This document shows positions 25,043 to 36,554 of a stretch of 64,000 nt of DNA, in pieces; position 1 is the first letter of the stretch, and each line of letters opens with the position of its first letter. Both the position numbers and the translations under genes were made by a program. The DNA is from Paragordius varius. Lineage: Eukaryota > Nematomorpha. The stretch is from positions 13,268,001 to 13,332,000 of the forward strand of contig OZ176050.1 of assembly GCA_964247055.1 (NCBI GenBank), read 5' to 3'. Below the pieces are notes generated by a model. That model did no database searches and had not been told where the DNA came from. It saw nothing but the letters and a program-made list of their open reading frames with translations.

Positions 25043-28000
25043 CTGGTGAGGAATTCGCGAGATAATTTTATTTTAAACAAAACACCTAAATTAATCATAA
25101 TGGGAAAAGGGAAAAATTAATATATCTATCTACCCTTATACTGTTCTTATAAATAAATGATATGCAACATATAAATGTAGAAACGTGAATGTCACCGGTT
25201 ATAAAAATATTTGCCAAAAACCTTTCTTTTATCATAAATTTATCGAGCAATTATTAGTAATATCAAAATATATATATTCTAAAATTATATCAAATTTTAA
25301 ATTTTGAAAACTATATGAAACATTTTAACAGATTAACTTTATTAGGTGTTAATAATGATTGGTTATGATCATCAATAATTCCATTTCTTAGCGGTCAGAC
25401 CGTCCTGGTGTAAATTTTAAGTTAAATCAAAAAATCAATAAAATTGGGATCCGCACAAAAAAATGTTAACTATGGGCCTGCTGAATAAAAGCTAGTATAT
25501 ACTAAAAACTAGGTTTTTTCCAGTATATACTAGCTATGTATTGAATAAAAAAATATATTGCTTTTACTATCCAGTACGTACTATGTTTACCAGTATTTAC
25601 TGACAAATATCATTGAATAAAAATTGTCTTTTTACAAATTTTACCTAGTACTTACTGGTTTTTTTTAAGCTGGTAAATGGCAACATTTTAAACTATTATT
25701 TCACTTGAAATAATATCGGTTATATTTTTATAAAATTTCTAAGATAAATGTTTTTTTTAAATTATATGATTCATATATATATATATATATATATAAAACA
25801 TATTAATATATTAATTAAATATTATTTGTTTTATTATTAATAATAATTTTTTTCCTTCTCTATTTTAAGCTTTGTGAGTTAAATTTGCAGAGATTATTAC
25901 TTTTGTTAAAAATTTTTTTTCAAGAATGTCCACAATCATTTTCTTCGATTATTTCATCTTTGTTAAAAATATTTTAGTTATATACTTTATAATGACCTTA
26001 ATTTTATTTTATAAACATTTAAATTTTATATATTTGAGTGAATATTTTTGAATGAAGCTATTTTCTATATAAAAAACCACCGATTTATTCAAATTCGAGT
26101 TATGACTAAAATAAAATGACCTTTTCATATTTTGGTTAAAAATTAAGTATATCTTTAAGGAAACTAACTCCCAGGATGCAAATGGAGGTATTTATAATAT
26201 CATAAATATAGATTTTGTGTTAAGATTTCTTGGATATCCGGGATATCAAGCGGGTATAGGACATGATTTTAATATTCACAGTTCCACAATATGCAAAACT
26301 ATACCTAAAGTTATGGACGAAATAGTATCAAAATCTCATTGGGTAAAAATTCCCAAGTCATTTAAAGAGCTTAATATGGCGAATAAATTATGGCTTTCCA
26401 AATATAAAATGTCAACTGCTATTGGTTGCATTGATTGTTCACACTTTGAAATATTAAGACCTAAAAATGTTGAGGCCTATATAAATCGAAAGGGTCGATG
26501 CACCCTCAATGTACAATTCACATGTAATGCCAATGAAGAAATCTGTGGATGCACAATGGCCAGGATCTGTGCATGATTCAAGGATATGGCGAAACACGAT
26601 TGTTCAGTCATATATGTGCAAACAAAATGATTTTTGTTCGTTAGGTGATAATGGATATCCACTATCACCCTGGCTCCTAACCCCCTTCAAAAATATGATG
26701 ATCGATAACGAGAAAAAATTCAATAAATTACATTGTTCTGAAAAAAGCATTATCGAGCGCGGGTTTTCGGTCAGATGAAGACCCGATTTCCTATACTTGG
26801 AAACGAAATTCGTTTAAGTCTAGAATCCCAAAACTTATATTAACATGTTCCATATTTACATTATGTATCCAAATATATTAACGAACCTATAACAGATTTT
26901 GAAAGTAAATATTTTGATATTGAATATGTGGAGGATTGTGAAGCAAATATTGATCTAACCCAAATACTCAAGGCTGACAAAATGAAACGAGATTCAATTG
27001 TTCAAACATTATTTTGATTTATTTTTTGTGTATTTATGAATAAATGTGTATTAATAAATGCATTATTTAAAAATATGGGTAGATATTCGATATTTATTTT
27101 CCAAAAGTTAGACTTTCTAATTTTCTTTATGAATTTTTCAAACGCATTTTATGAATGAAATCAAAAACTAACAAAAAACAAAATGAAAATAAACATTTTA
27201 CACATACTAAAGACTTAAGTACGTACATGACAGTAAGTACCTATTTTTATTCAATGTTTTTTCAAAAACTGGTACATAGTATCAAGCACCTACTACCCAG
27301 TAGGTGCTTGTTTTTATTCAGCAGGCCCTATATTCTTAAGAGAAATTTTTTTTAAATATTATTATGCTATGTATGTTTATGCTAAATGTACAAAACTCAT
27401 TTTTTTTACATCAAAAAAGGTGATTTTTCAGAAAAAAAGCTAAAAAACGTTTAAAAAAACACACATGCAACATAAACTTTTTAACCCGAAAACACATAAT
27501 TTATTTATAGGACGAATTTGCATTGTTCGAGGGTGAATTCTAATTGTAAATGGTATATTAACACTAACCTGCATGACTCCGATAATGTGAAAGTAAGCTA
27601 GCAGATGCAGTATATGCCTTATGTGGACAAAGGGCACATGTCCAATATCGCTTGGTGGTTGAATTAAACGTGGTGGATGATTTGGTTTTAGTCATCGGAA
27701 TTTCTAAAGCGTCGTTTTTACTCATATTTTGTTGTTCAATTTTAAAATTATCTTCATTTAAAACACCAGTATTCACGTTTTCTAAAGAACTAATGTTTGC
27801 GTTTTCTGATGAGTTTTCTTTAGTTTTTGTATGGAGTTGTTTTCCTTTCGGCAAAAGCCTTGCGTGTAAATTACGTTTTCCAATCATGATTTGTGAGGCT
27901 TCTTGACTATTCTGGTCAATTATTCCTATATTTTTGGGGGCATTTTTAACACTAATATTATCAAAGCCATTGTCAGGGGCTATGTTTAAAATGGTTTCAG

Positions 28001-29248
28001 GCAAAGAATTACAACAATTATTGGTAGTTGAAAATGGGTTGTTACTTTTGTTATTGTCAAATACACTTTTTAACAATGACACAGTTTTTGTGTAATTTAA
28101 TCTGTTATTCTCGCTAGGTATAAGAGATGTGGATGTTGGTACAAAAACCAGGGCATTCAATAAGGTATCATCCTTTTTCTTTATGCAATCTTCAATGATT
28201 TTTATGTACTGCAAAGCAATTTGCTATATTACAAAAGAATATAGACAAAGTTTTTATATAATGAAACCAATAAAACTCTTTAGATTTTATATGAGATTAT
28301 TGATTTTGGGCCTTTATGAAAAAAATATATATTAAAATTGTCATTTTTTATAATGAAAAAAGAGGATCAAACCTTCTCCAATTCTTGTTGTGAGTTTTTT
28401 GATGTATCTGACTTAAATGGAAAATTATTGATTGCACAATTAGCCGTTTCCTTTGGTACAGTAAGAGTCCCTTTAGCTAACAAAAATTAATATATTTACA
28501 TTAATAAAATTACGTTTAAGCTAAATATTTTGTATTATATAAAAATTTTATTTTATCTTTTCGTATAAAAATTAATTTTAAATTAATTACCTGTAGTGTC
28601 AGATTTTTCGCTGATGTTTTTTGCAGACGAAATATTTTGGAGTTTATCTCGACGAGTATTTTGTTGAATACGCTTGACGTAATTATGGTCATTTTTCCAT
28701 GATTGCATCTCATCTTTTTTTGGATTAAAACTTAAGATATTTTTCTTGGCATGGACGATGGTAATACTTTTATTGACATAAATATCTTTATGCCTGAATC
28801 GTTGAGACCGATATGAATGTTTAACATATTTTCTTTTTATACTCTTTATCAATTCTTTCATAACCTATAAAGTTATATAAATAATACTTTTGGAGTGATT
28901 TTAACATTATTATCAGAGCTTAAAGAAGTAAAATGTAGAAACGACATTGGATTGTCTTCCTTTTGAGGAGTATTTGCGGACAAATTTCTCAGATAATCAT
29001 TGGCAATACCTAATTTCTTTTCAGGAATTCCAAATACATGTTTAAGTAGGTAATTGCGAAACTTTTCACTATTGATATCAAGCTTCTTATAATTTGATAA
29101 CTGAGAAATGGACTTTATTTTCTTATATAATAAATTATTTTTACCAATTCCTTTTCTAATCGATTTGTAGCAAGGTCAGCTAAAATTTCTAAATAATTAT
29201 TTTCATCTAAAATTAAAATTTCGCTTTACTTCCAATTTTTTTAGCCAT
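22154..29248 (-). CDS. Four-finger C2H2 zinc-finger protein (9 exons)
   Basis: Probable nuclear DNA-binding protein; orthologue not recognised. Exons: 29248-29230, 29206-29145, 29100-28888, 28864-28591, 28476-28373, 28223-27569, 24841-24674, 22893-22789, 22410-22154. All phases agree, giving 1,857 nt and 618 residues. The N-terminal part is Lys/Asn-rich and helical (LEILADLATNRLEKEL), with a basic stretch near KSIKRKYVKHSYRSQRFRHK. Four tandem fingers follow: CALCPHKAYTASASLLSHYRSH, split from CNECGNRF...HALCH by a 2.7-kb intron, then CPTCQRGF...HLRKH, and after another long intron CIQCGHAF...HLRARH. The tail is Ser/Asn-rich and finger-free. Introns are 23, 44, 23, 114, 149, 2,727, 1,780 and 378 nt; the large ones hold a Harbinger element and MITEs. 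The start at 29,248 is the first in-frame ATG; an upstream coding exon cannot be excluded. Confidence 0.82.
23122..23386. mobile_element. MITE with about 55-bp inverted ends, in an intron
   Basis: A 265-bp element in the seventh to eighth exon intron of the four-finger gene. The left end GTATACCATTTACAATTCGA and the inner TTTAAATTCACCCT are mirrored at the right end (AGGGTGAATTTGAA and CTGTAAATGGTATA). A solitary right end of the same family lies at about 27,506-27,558, in the preceding intron. It has no coding capacity. Confidence 0.7.
23797..24079. mobile_element. Tc1/mariner-like MITE, copy 2
   Basis: Same family as the element at 15,778-16,055: inverted ends with AAATTATAC, GACAAAACGTAAAA and ATATAAAGA on the left, and TTTTACATTTTGTCCGTATA with a terminal ACTGTA on the right. 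It lies in the 1.8-kb intron of the four-finger gene. Confidence 0.72.
24319..25796. repeat. TA-dinucleotide microsatellites
   Basis: Three runs of alternating TA: about 24,319-24,344, about 24,994-25,040 (the longest, roughly 23 units) and about 25,773-25,796. The first two are in introns of the four-finger gene and the third is inside the Harbinger element. They are probably length-variable. Confidence 0.85.
25474..27328 (+). mobile_element. PIF/Harbinger transposon with intact ends
   Basis: A 1,855-bp element with perfect 17-bp terminal inverted repeats, GGGCCTGCTGAATAAAA at the left and its complement at the right. It is flanked by a 3-bp TAT duplication (25,471-25,473 and 27,329-27,331), the duplication length typical of the superfamily. 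Subterminal regions hold repeated motifs such as ATTGAATAAAA, AGTATATACT and AGTACGTAC in both orientations, plausibly transposase-binding sites. It lies in the largest intron of the four-finger gene, opposite in strand. Intact ends with a damaged transposase suggest moderate age. Confidence 0.9.
26205..27016 (+). pseudogene. HARBI1-like Harbinger transposase, frameshifted
   Basis: DDE-type transposase remnant of the surrounding element. A first frame (from about 26,205) gives RFLGYPGYQAGIG, helix-turn-helix-like sequence, then GCIDCSHFEI with the first catalytic Asp and AYINRKGRCTLNVQ. A second frame from about 26,545 carries WPGSVHDSRIWRN, SLGDNGYPLSPWLL with the second Asp, and SIIERGFSVR with the catalytic Glu. 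A third frame from about 26,775 gives KTRFPILGNEIR and ends at 27,016 after KMKRDSIVQTLF. So there are about two frameshifts, and the 5' part before 26,205 is not recognisable. The usual partner Myb-like protein gene of Harbinger elements is not visible, so this copy cannot be autonomous. Confidence 0.88.
28865..29229 (-). other. Two micro-introns (23 and 23 nt) in the four-finger gene
   Basis: The introns are 29229-29207 (GTAAAG...TTAG) and 28887-28865 (GTATTA...ATAG). Both would shift the frame, and both contain stops soon after. Between them lies a 44-nt intron at 29144-29101 (GTAAAA...TCAG). Removing all three gives one open frame from 29,248 into the long exons. The protein is not conserved enough here for an independent check, so support is weaker than for NF-YB and UROD. 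Confidence 0.7.
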
Positions 29249-29711
29249 AAATATATTTAAAATACAACTTCAGAATATAAAAAAATTCGGCTGCTAAATT
29301 GTCTGCAATTCATACCTGTTGGTAAACATATTCAATTTCATAAATAGCAGTATTTGCACAGCGTACAACGGGGCATAGAAATATGCATCCTGATAATATA
29401 TAATATAAAATTCATCAGAACCATGATGTATTAGGTGTGGCTAAGTACACATTGATACTTTTCGGACTTTTATGTAATTGCACCAGCTCAAAATGTCGCA
29501 AAATTAATACTTTTATATGAATATTTTGGTTAAAAAAGACTTAACAAACTTTATGAAATTTTTAACACATTATTTGTATCAATAGAAGAAATGAAGTAAA
29601 ACAGAATGCTATTTTTAAATAATCTCAGATAACAAATATACCGATAATACACCAAATAGCTATTGACTAATAGCAGAATATTTCTATTTTTATATGCTCT
29701 CTTGCAATATT

Positions 29712-30240
29712 TACACTTGAAAACACATTTTGAGTCCTTCGATTTAAATTGTGTTTGTTAGATTCCCCAGGTCTGTGTAAAATTATATGCTTTATGGAAG
29801 GAAATGAAACCATGGCAAAATTTTGCACCTATATAACATAATACACCAAAATATAAAAACATTTTAAAATACTTGTTACTTATTTTAACACTTAAATACA
29901 ACACATCCGTCCTTCGATTAAAATTGGGATGGTTGGATAGCCCAGGCCTATTAAACATTAAATAATTTAAAAAATATGGAAAAAACATGGCAAAATTTTG
30001 TACTTATTTAACATTAATAAACCTATGTAAAAAATTTCATTCCAAAATACTTAATATTTGTTTTAACACTTGGATACAACACTTTCAATTCATTGTTTAA
30101 TTGAGGTAGTTAGATACCCCGGGCTTGTTAAAAATTAAATATTTCAAAAATATGAAAATAAAATCATGGCAAAAATTGGCATTTGTATACCAGTAATAAC
30201 CCAAAATATAACAAAAAATTAATTCAAAATGCTTGATATT
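29712..30240. repeat. Three tandem copies of a 177-bp repeat
   Basis: Three head-to-tail, diverged copies begin near 29,712, 29,889 and 30,066. Each contains an AACACTT-like start, CTTCGAT, a TTGG-rich block, CCCAGGCCT or close variants, then ATGGCAAAATTTTG and a run of AACATTAATAAACC. The unit matches the terminal portion of the fold-back element described at 31,271-32,450. It therefore looks like a satellite-style expansion of a transposon end. Confidence 0.7.
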
Positions 30241-30345
30241 ACTATTCAAAGCTACCCAAAGGTAAAAATTTAGCCAATAAAATTCTGTGCAGAAGCCAAA
30301 TATAAAAATAATGCAAAATCACTTTTCCTGTTTATCACGTTTAAC

Positions 30346-30930
30346 ACTTTAATTCAAATTGGGGTATCTAAATACCCCAGACTAAATTTGAGTTAGGATT
30401 TTTGAAAAACTACTGAAGGAAACGGTCCCAATTTAAATTTATGCTTCCTAATAAATATTATATAAATATTTTAAAATATCTAAATGAAATTTCGTTTTGA
30501 AAAAAAAGTTCCATGTCAAACTACTTTGACGTCATTTTTATTTTACAAAATTTTTACAAAATATCGTCTTCATTTAATTTTAAGGGGAAAATTTAAGCTG
30601 ATTTTGTATTTAAATTACAACTTACATTGATAGAAATAGAAAAAGCGGTTTATTTTGTATTATTTTTTACTTTTACCATGGCACACTGTCAGGTTGACTA
30701 AATTTTTACCTTTCGGTTTCAGCTTAAATAAGTAATATCAAGTATTTTTAAATAAAATTTTTTATATATTTCGGTTTATTAATGTTATATAAGTGCAAGA
30801 TTTTGCCATGGTTTCGATTCCTTCCATATTTTTTAAAAAATTTAATTTTAAACAGGCCTGGGGTATTTAACTACCTCAATTTGAATCGAAGGACTAAAAT
30901 GAATGTGTTGTATCCAAGTGTTAAATGTGA
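30346..30930. mobile_element. Fold-back/MITE-like element, single copy
   Basis: About 585 bp with ends that are inverted relatives and can each form a small hairpin: left ATTGGGGTATCTAAATACCC and right CTGGGGTATTTAACTACC. Between them is non-coding sequence shared with the palindrome at 31,271-32,450 and with the copies at about 38,590-39,128 and 51,625-52,105. The 30,931-31,270 interval contains further partial copies. Confidence 0.6.
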
Positions 30931-31270
30931 TTTCAACATAGGAGAACTTAATTTTAGGCTGCGAATTAAATAAACAGATATTTTGCAAAAATGTTGTAAA
31001 ATTAAAATTGATACGGAAATTTTTTTCCATAACTTTATTTTATTTAGCTATTTTGGATTATATATATAATTTTTCATTAGGATAGAACATAAATTTAAAT
31101 TGGAACCGTTTCTGTCGGTAGTTTTGTAAAAATATCAACTTATATTATATGACACTGTTAAGGTAAGAAATGTAAAAATTAAGTTAACCTGACATGTGTA
31201 CATTAGCTAAATTTAAATATAAAATACAAAAACCACTTTTTCTATTTTCAATGTGAGATGTGAAATTAGC

Positions 31271-32450
31271 TTTAACACTTCGATTCAAATTGGGGTATCT
31301 AAATACCCCAGACTAAATTTAAATTAAAATTTTTAAAAAATTATTGAAGGAAACGGTCCCAATTTAAATTTATGCTTCTATCCTGATAAATATTATATAA
31401 ATATGCCAAAGTATCTTGATAAAATTTTGTTTTGAAAAAAAAGTTCCATCTCAAACTACTTCGACGCCATTTTTATTTTACAAAATTTTTGCAAAATATC
31501 GTCTTCATTTAATTTCAAGGGTAAAACTAAAGCTATATATTTATATAAATTACATCTAACATTGATAGAAATAGAAAAAGCGGTTTATTTTGTATTATTT
31601 TTTAATATTTAAATTTGACACATGTCATGCTGACGAAATTTTTTTCCTTTCGGTTTTAGCTAAAAATAAGTAATATCAAGTATTTTTAAATAAATTTTTT
31701 TATATATTTCGGTTTATTAATGTTATATAAGTGCAAAATTTTGCCGTGGTTTCGATTCCTTCCATACTTTTTAAAGTATTTGATTTTAAACAGGCCTGGG
31801 GTATCCAACTACCCCAATTTGAATCGAAGGACTAAAATGAGTGTGTTGTATCCAAGTGTTAATTTTAGCTTTAAAATTAACACTTGGATACAACACACTC
31901 ATTTTAGTCCTTCGATTCAAATTGGGGTAGTTGGATACCCCAGGCCTGTTTAAAATCAAATACTTTAAAAAGTATGAAAGGAATCGAATCTATGGCAAAA
32001 TATTGCACTTATATAACATTAATAAACCTAAATATATAAAAAAATTTATTAAAAAATATTTGATATTAAATATTTTAAGCCAAAACCGAAAGGTAAAAAT
32101 TTCGTCAACGTGACATGTGTCAAATGGTAAAATTAAAAAATAATACAAAATAAACAGCTTTTTCCATTTCTATCAATGTTGGATGTAATTTATAATAAAA
32201 TTTAGCTTTAGTTCTACCCTTAAAATTAAATGAAGACGATATTTTGCAAAAATTTTGTAAAATAAAAATGGCGTCGAAGTAGTTTGAGATGGAACTTTTT
32301 TTTCAAAACAAAATTTTATCAAAATATTTTGGCATATTTATATAATTTTCATCAGGATAGAAGCATAAATTTAAATTGAGACCGTTTCCTTCAGTAGTTT
32401 TTTAATAGTCTGGGGTATTTAGATACCCCAATTTGAATCGAAGTGTTAAA
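31271..32450. repeat. Long palindrome of two fold-back elements
   Basis: Two roughly 590-bp arms (31,271-31,867 and 31,872-32,450) are inverted copies of the element seen singly at 30,346-30,930, meeting at a 4-bp spacer, GCTT. Around the centre the match is perfect for at least 60 bp on each side, with CTTGGATACAACACACTCAT mirrored across it. The outer ends are AACACTTCGATTCAAATTGG and its complement. No coding capacity is visible. Such a structure can extrude as a cruciform and is prone to deletion or template switching. Confidence 0.85.
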
Positions 32451-34942
32451 TAAACCCGATATTTTGCAAAAATGGAGTAGAATAAAAATGGCGTCGAAGT
32501 AGTTTAATGTGAAACTCTCTTTTCGAAATCAAATTTTATCTTAGGATTATGTGTATAATCTTAATCAGGATAGAAGAGTAGTTTTTTTAAAATATCAAGT
32601 TAATTATAATCTGGGGTATTTAAAACATTTAAATCGAAGTGTTAAATCGCTATTACAACAGACAAATAAATGTATCTTATTGTTAATAATGTCAATAATT
32701 ATTAAAAAGCACTCATATTTTACGGACAAAATTTGATATAATTTGAGTTTAATATCAGCTGTTTATTTCAATCTCGTTTTGAATGCTGTCCCTATTAAAA
32801 CTCTAATAGTCTCCAAACTTTAAATATGGTTTTAATTGTAAATAAACTACATTTTTAAATGTTGGTTTAGTTAAATTTCAATTATCAAACATTGTTCTCA
32901 TATAGCTGTGGAATATAAAACTATCCTAAAAGATTAACTAGGGAAAAGTGAAAAGGTATATGTCATGCAGGCTAGATTTTTACTTTCGGGTTTGTCCATA
33001 AGGTGATATCAAGTTTTTTTAAATGGTCTTTTTTTATACTTCTATGCATCAATGTTATATTAGTGCAAACTTTTGCAATGGTTTTAATTTGTTCCATATT
33101 TTAAGAAATATTTGATTATAAAAAGGCCAGGGGTTCCCATAGACCCCAATTTGAATTGAGGACTAATATAAAAGTGTTGTACCAAATGTTAAGATAACCT
33201 GTTCATGTTAGACGGGTCCAAAAATATGATAAGACTTCGGAACCCACATTTAAAATTTAAAATTTTACAAAGAAATTGTTTTGTTTAAATAGGGTATGAT
33301 TTTAGTGGATACTTTTAGGTGGAGCATTTGCCTTCGGCATAAAACATATATTTAGCAAAATCTGTGCACCATTTTCTGATATGGACCAATTACCATATCT
33401 ATATTTTCTCATTTCCCTCGTAATTAAAACCAAAAGCACTATGAGAATCCTGATATTTTCATTTATCAGAATATTCCAAAAATATCATTAATTATATCAT
33501 TATCTTAAATATTATCAAATACAGTAATTTAATACAATGATATAGGAATGAATATCTACTCAAAATTTTGTAATTATCATCTTTTCTGCCGGAGAAGTGG
33601 AATAAATACCTTCTTGTGTAAAAACAGCCAAATTTTGAGGAAAAAACCGTTTAAAAGGAAATTATGTCTTTTCATAACGAATTAAATAAAACAAGTCTTT
33701 TAAATATTATAGTGTCTATTCTAACCTATTTATTTCTGGTATAATAATACTGCTAATGTAGTTTACATACACGAAATTCTAAAACTGATTTCTGGTGTTT
33801 TATAATTTGAATATAATACAATTCATATAAATCAAAGGTTATTGTCAAAAACTCCACCTTTTAAAAGACAAATGGTATTTTTTTACATTTTCTCTTTAAT
33901 GGACTTTGAGGTGTCATATTTAAACGTAGACTGAAATGATTATATTTTCTATATATAAAATTTTTTATACGCTTAATAACAAATAAAATCGAGATAACTG
34001 TTTCATTAGGCAAATAATTTTTTCTTTCCATCTAATAATTTAGCTGAAAAGATTTTCTAGATTCGGGCAATTATGAAAAATACTGGAAATTTTTTTTGCT
34101 TTTATGTAATATATTCCAATAATTATTTTGAATATAGACTCAGCGTTGGAGGATGTTTTACCTTAATATTGCACATTCTATAACTAAGGGTAAAACTCCA
34201 GGAAATTAATATAAACTATTTATATATCCTAGAAGAAAAACTCAAAACTAATAAAATTATCATAACTTTCTAAAATGGAGCAAAAAATTTTTAAAGAGTT
34301 AATTTCTTGAGGAAAAGCAAAGTTAATACAGTAAGCTAAACACATGGATTAATTAAGACTCAACTGTTCTGATAAAAAATTATTTTAAGCTTAGTTTAAT
34401 AAGCATGTCTCTTAATTTTTGATTTAATTTTTTTGTTTTTTAAAAATTCGTTTAGATATAAAATTTCAATTTAAATAGGCTTTTGCTTCAACATTTTTTT
34501 ATTTTAATTAATTTAATAATTATCAATAAAAACCTCCAAGATTAAGTGATTAAATATTTTTTAGAATAGTTTTAATTAATTAACATTAAGTATTAACTTT
34601 GAATGGTTGAAGCAGGGTTGAATTCGATTAAAAAGTATGTTATATATATTGCCTGGATATTACCTCAAAATGGTATGTTTTTTTTACGAAAACCCTATTC
34701 AGACAAGTAACGCTTAATTTAGGGAATAGAAAAACTCTCTATCCCCCTCTGTACATTCATAATATTATTGATAAATGATCGAATAGGTTTCCCAATGAGC
34801 TGTATAGTGTTTTAAGTTTTTTTTTTCAAAATATTTTTATTTTACATATGGCACTTAACTGAAAAAGGGGCTAATGAAAAAAGAAACCACCAACACTGAT
34901 GTGAACAAGGCAACAAAATTTTTATAAGAAAAAAAAACAGAT

Positions 34943-35917
34943 TTATTGTCCATGTAAATTAAGGTAAATAAGGGTAAGCCAATTCATGATTAAAACTAGT
35001 ATCTCCATTTCTAACATCCAATGCACAATAACATAAAATAAATGATAAATTACATAATGGTAATCCATATGACAAATCATATAACTCAATAAAACTCCAT
35101 AAATTTGGATCGAAGAATTTGATCCCACAGCCATACAGTTATAATAATATGGTTGTATAAATTTTGACACTCGACTTTCATGCTTGAAAAAATGTCGGAG
35201 TTTTTGCACATAGCAAAACGCAAATAGCGCAACAAATACCAAGTAAGTATAGAAAGCGTATCTTTGCAAACCTGACAACATTAAAGAAGCAATCCAAAAA
35301 ACGCTTATACGCCCGCTATCTCTGGCGGGCTCAGTTGATTTATCTTCCACGAAAAATATATATGGGGCCGAAACCAGGATGGTGAAAAAAATGGCTAAAA
35401 CAAACATATATTTTGACGTAGAATTCAATCTATACATGCATGGAGACCTGATGCGCAAAATATCATCGATTACAAGGATGTTTGGAAGCACCCATTGATT
35501 CATATAGGCGACTAGACTGGCAAATGTCCAATATGAGCTGAAACCCTTCTTTAAGATCATCAACGTCGAGGGAAACGATTCAAACACAATGATCGCATAG
35601 ATAATTGTGTAGCAAACAAGTAACAAATGTAATATTCTATACCTTGTATGGTATAAAAAACGTTCATTTTTATCATCTCCCTCATCATAGTAGCACGATT
35701 CTGATGTTGTGTTTTTATAACTGGTATAATCGTTATTGTAGGGAAGGCCATATGATGAAAGAATATTTTTGGATTTTCTCACTTGAGAATCGGATGAATG
35801 TATTAGGAATATTTTGACAAAATTACTGGCAATACGTTTCACGGGTTCCGATACAAAGAATATGATGTTTGCAAAAAATGTAATATGGTACAAAAATCTA
35901 GTTAAATTATAATCCAT
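34943..35917 (-). CDS. Multi-pass membrane protein, array copy A
   Basis: Intact single-exon frame of 324 residues; family not recognised. It is strongly hydrophobic with about six to seven membrane segments: roughly residues 5-23, 94-114, 129-150, 169-190, 203-237 (possibly two), 257-280 and 288-320. The polar loop 24-92 holds SSDSQVRKSKNILSSYG and an acidic YYDEGDDKNERF stretch. A Cys (140) follows DDILRIRSP. I see no DRY, NPxxY or insect-receptor C-terminal motif, so a receptor role is only a guess. The four copies are almost identical and unbroken. About 640 bp of upstream flank is conserved among copies up to the mariner; it contains a TATA-rich tract about 210 bp before the ATG. Absence of introns contrasts with the other genes here. 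Confidence 0.78.
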   Translation of the reverse strand: MDYNLTRFLYHITFFANIIFFVSEPVKRIASNFVKIFLIHSSDSQVRKSKNILSSYGLPYNNDYTSYKNTTSESCYYDEGDDKNERFLYHTRYRILHLLLVCYTIIYAIIVFESFPSTLMILKKGFSSYWTFASLVAYMNQWVLPNILVIDDILRIRSPCMYRLNSTSKYMFVLAIFFTILVSAPYIFFVEDKSTEPARDSGRISVFWIASLMLSGLQRYAFYTYLVFVALFAFCYVQKLRHFFKHESRVSKFIQPYYYNCMAVGSNSSIQIYGVLLSYMICHMDYHYVIYHLFYVIVHWMLEMEILVLIMNWLTLIYLNLHGQ

Positions 35918-36554
35918 AATTGTACTATTCCTTATAGTAGTTAGTTTATAAGAATAATTATCAGTTTATGAAAAATTTTAGAAGAAAGCGTATCACATAG
36001 CATTGTCATCAAAAATTAAATCAATGTTGTTCTTTTTATAAAGTCATCAATAATTAATAATTTTCGTTTATTTTACGAATTTATTGTCAAGTCGCCATTC
36101 CAACATATACACTTTTGTAATTCGTAGCACCCATATAAATCTTATATATAAATATATATATTCAAAGAGGAAAGCTCTATTATTAATAATTCATAGATGT
36201 CTATGGATTCCTTCAATTTAACATTTTCATTACATTAAGTATATTTATAAATATTAAAAATGGAAAGTTATTTCGTTAAATATTTATATGTTAGATGTCG
36301 CATGCAATTTATCCCTTCAACTTGCATTTTTTATATAAATATGCTTGTGACCACGCCACAAGAAATCTCTCTAATTTTAAATTATGGATGTTTTTAAACA
36401 AATTAATTTTTTAAAAAAGTCAGATGGGCTTTCAGGCTTCAATTAAGCCAAAAAATCTCGAGGAATCAAAACTTAAAGACCCAAAACCAGATAATAAAAT
36501 TTACCAACTGTAAATCAATACTCCGAAATCCTTAGATTTATACTTCATAGGTTT

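Noticed and set aside
29316-29395. A possible extra 5' exon of the four-finger gene reading FLCPVVRCANTAIYEIEYVY
   Set aside because: It has acceptor- and donor-like ends, but its phase does not fit the next exon and no linking micro-exon could be found. It may still be real.
35605-35817. Antisense and alternate-frame open frames of 63-70 codons recurring within all four membrane-gene copies
   Set aside because: They overlap the main 324-codon frame and recur only because the copies are nearly identical.
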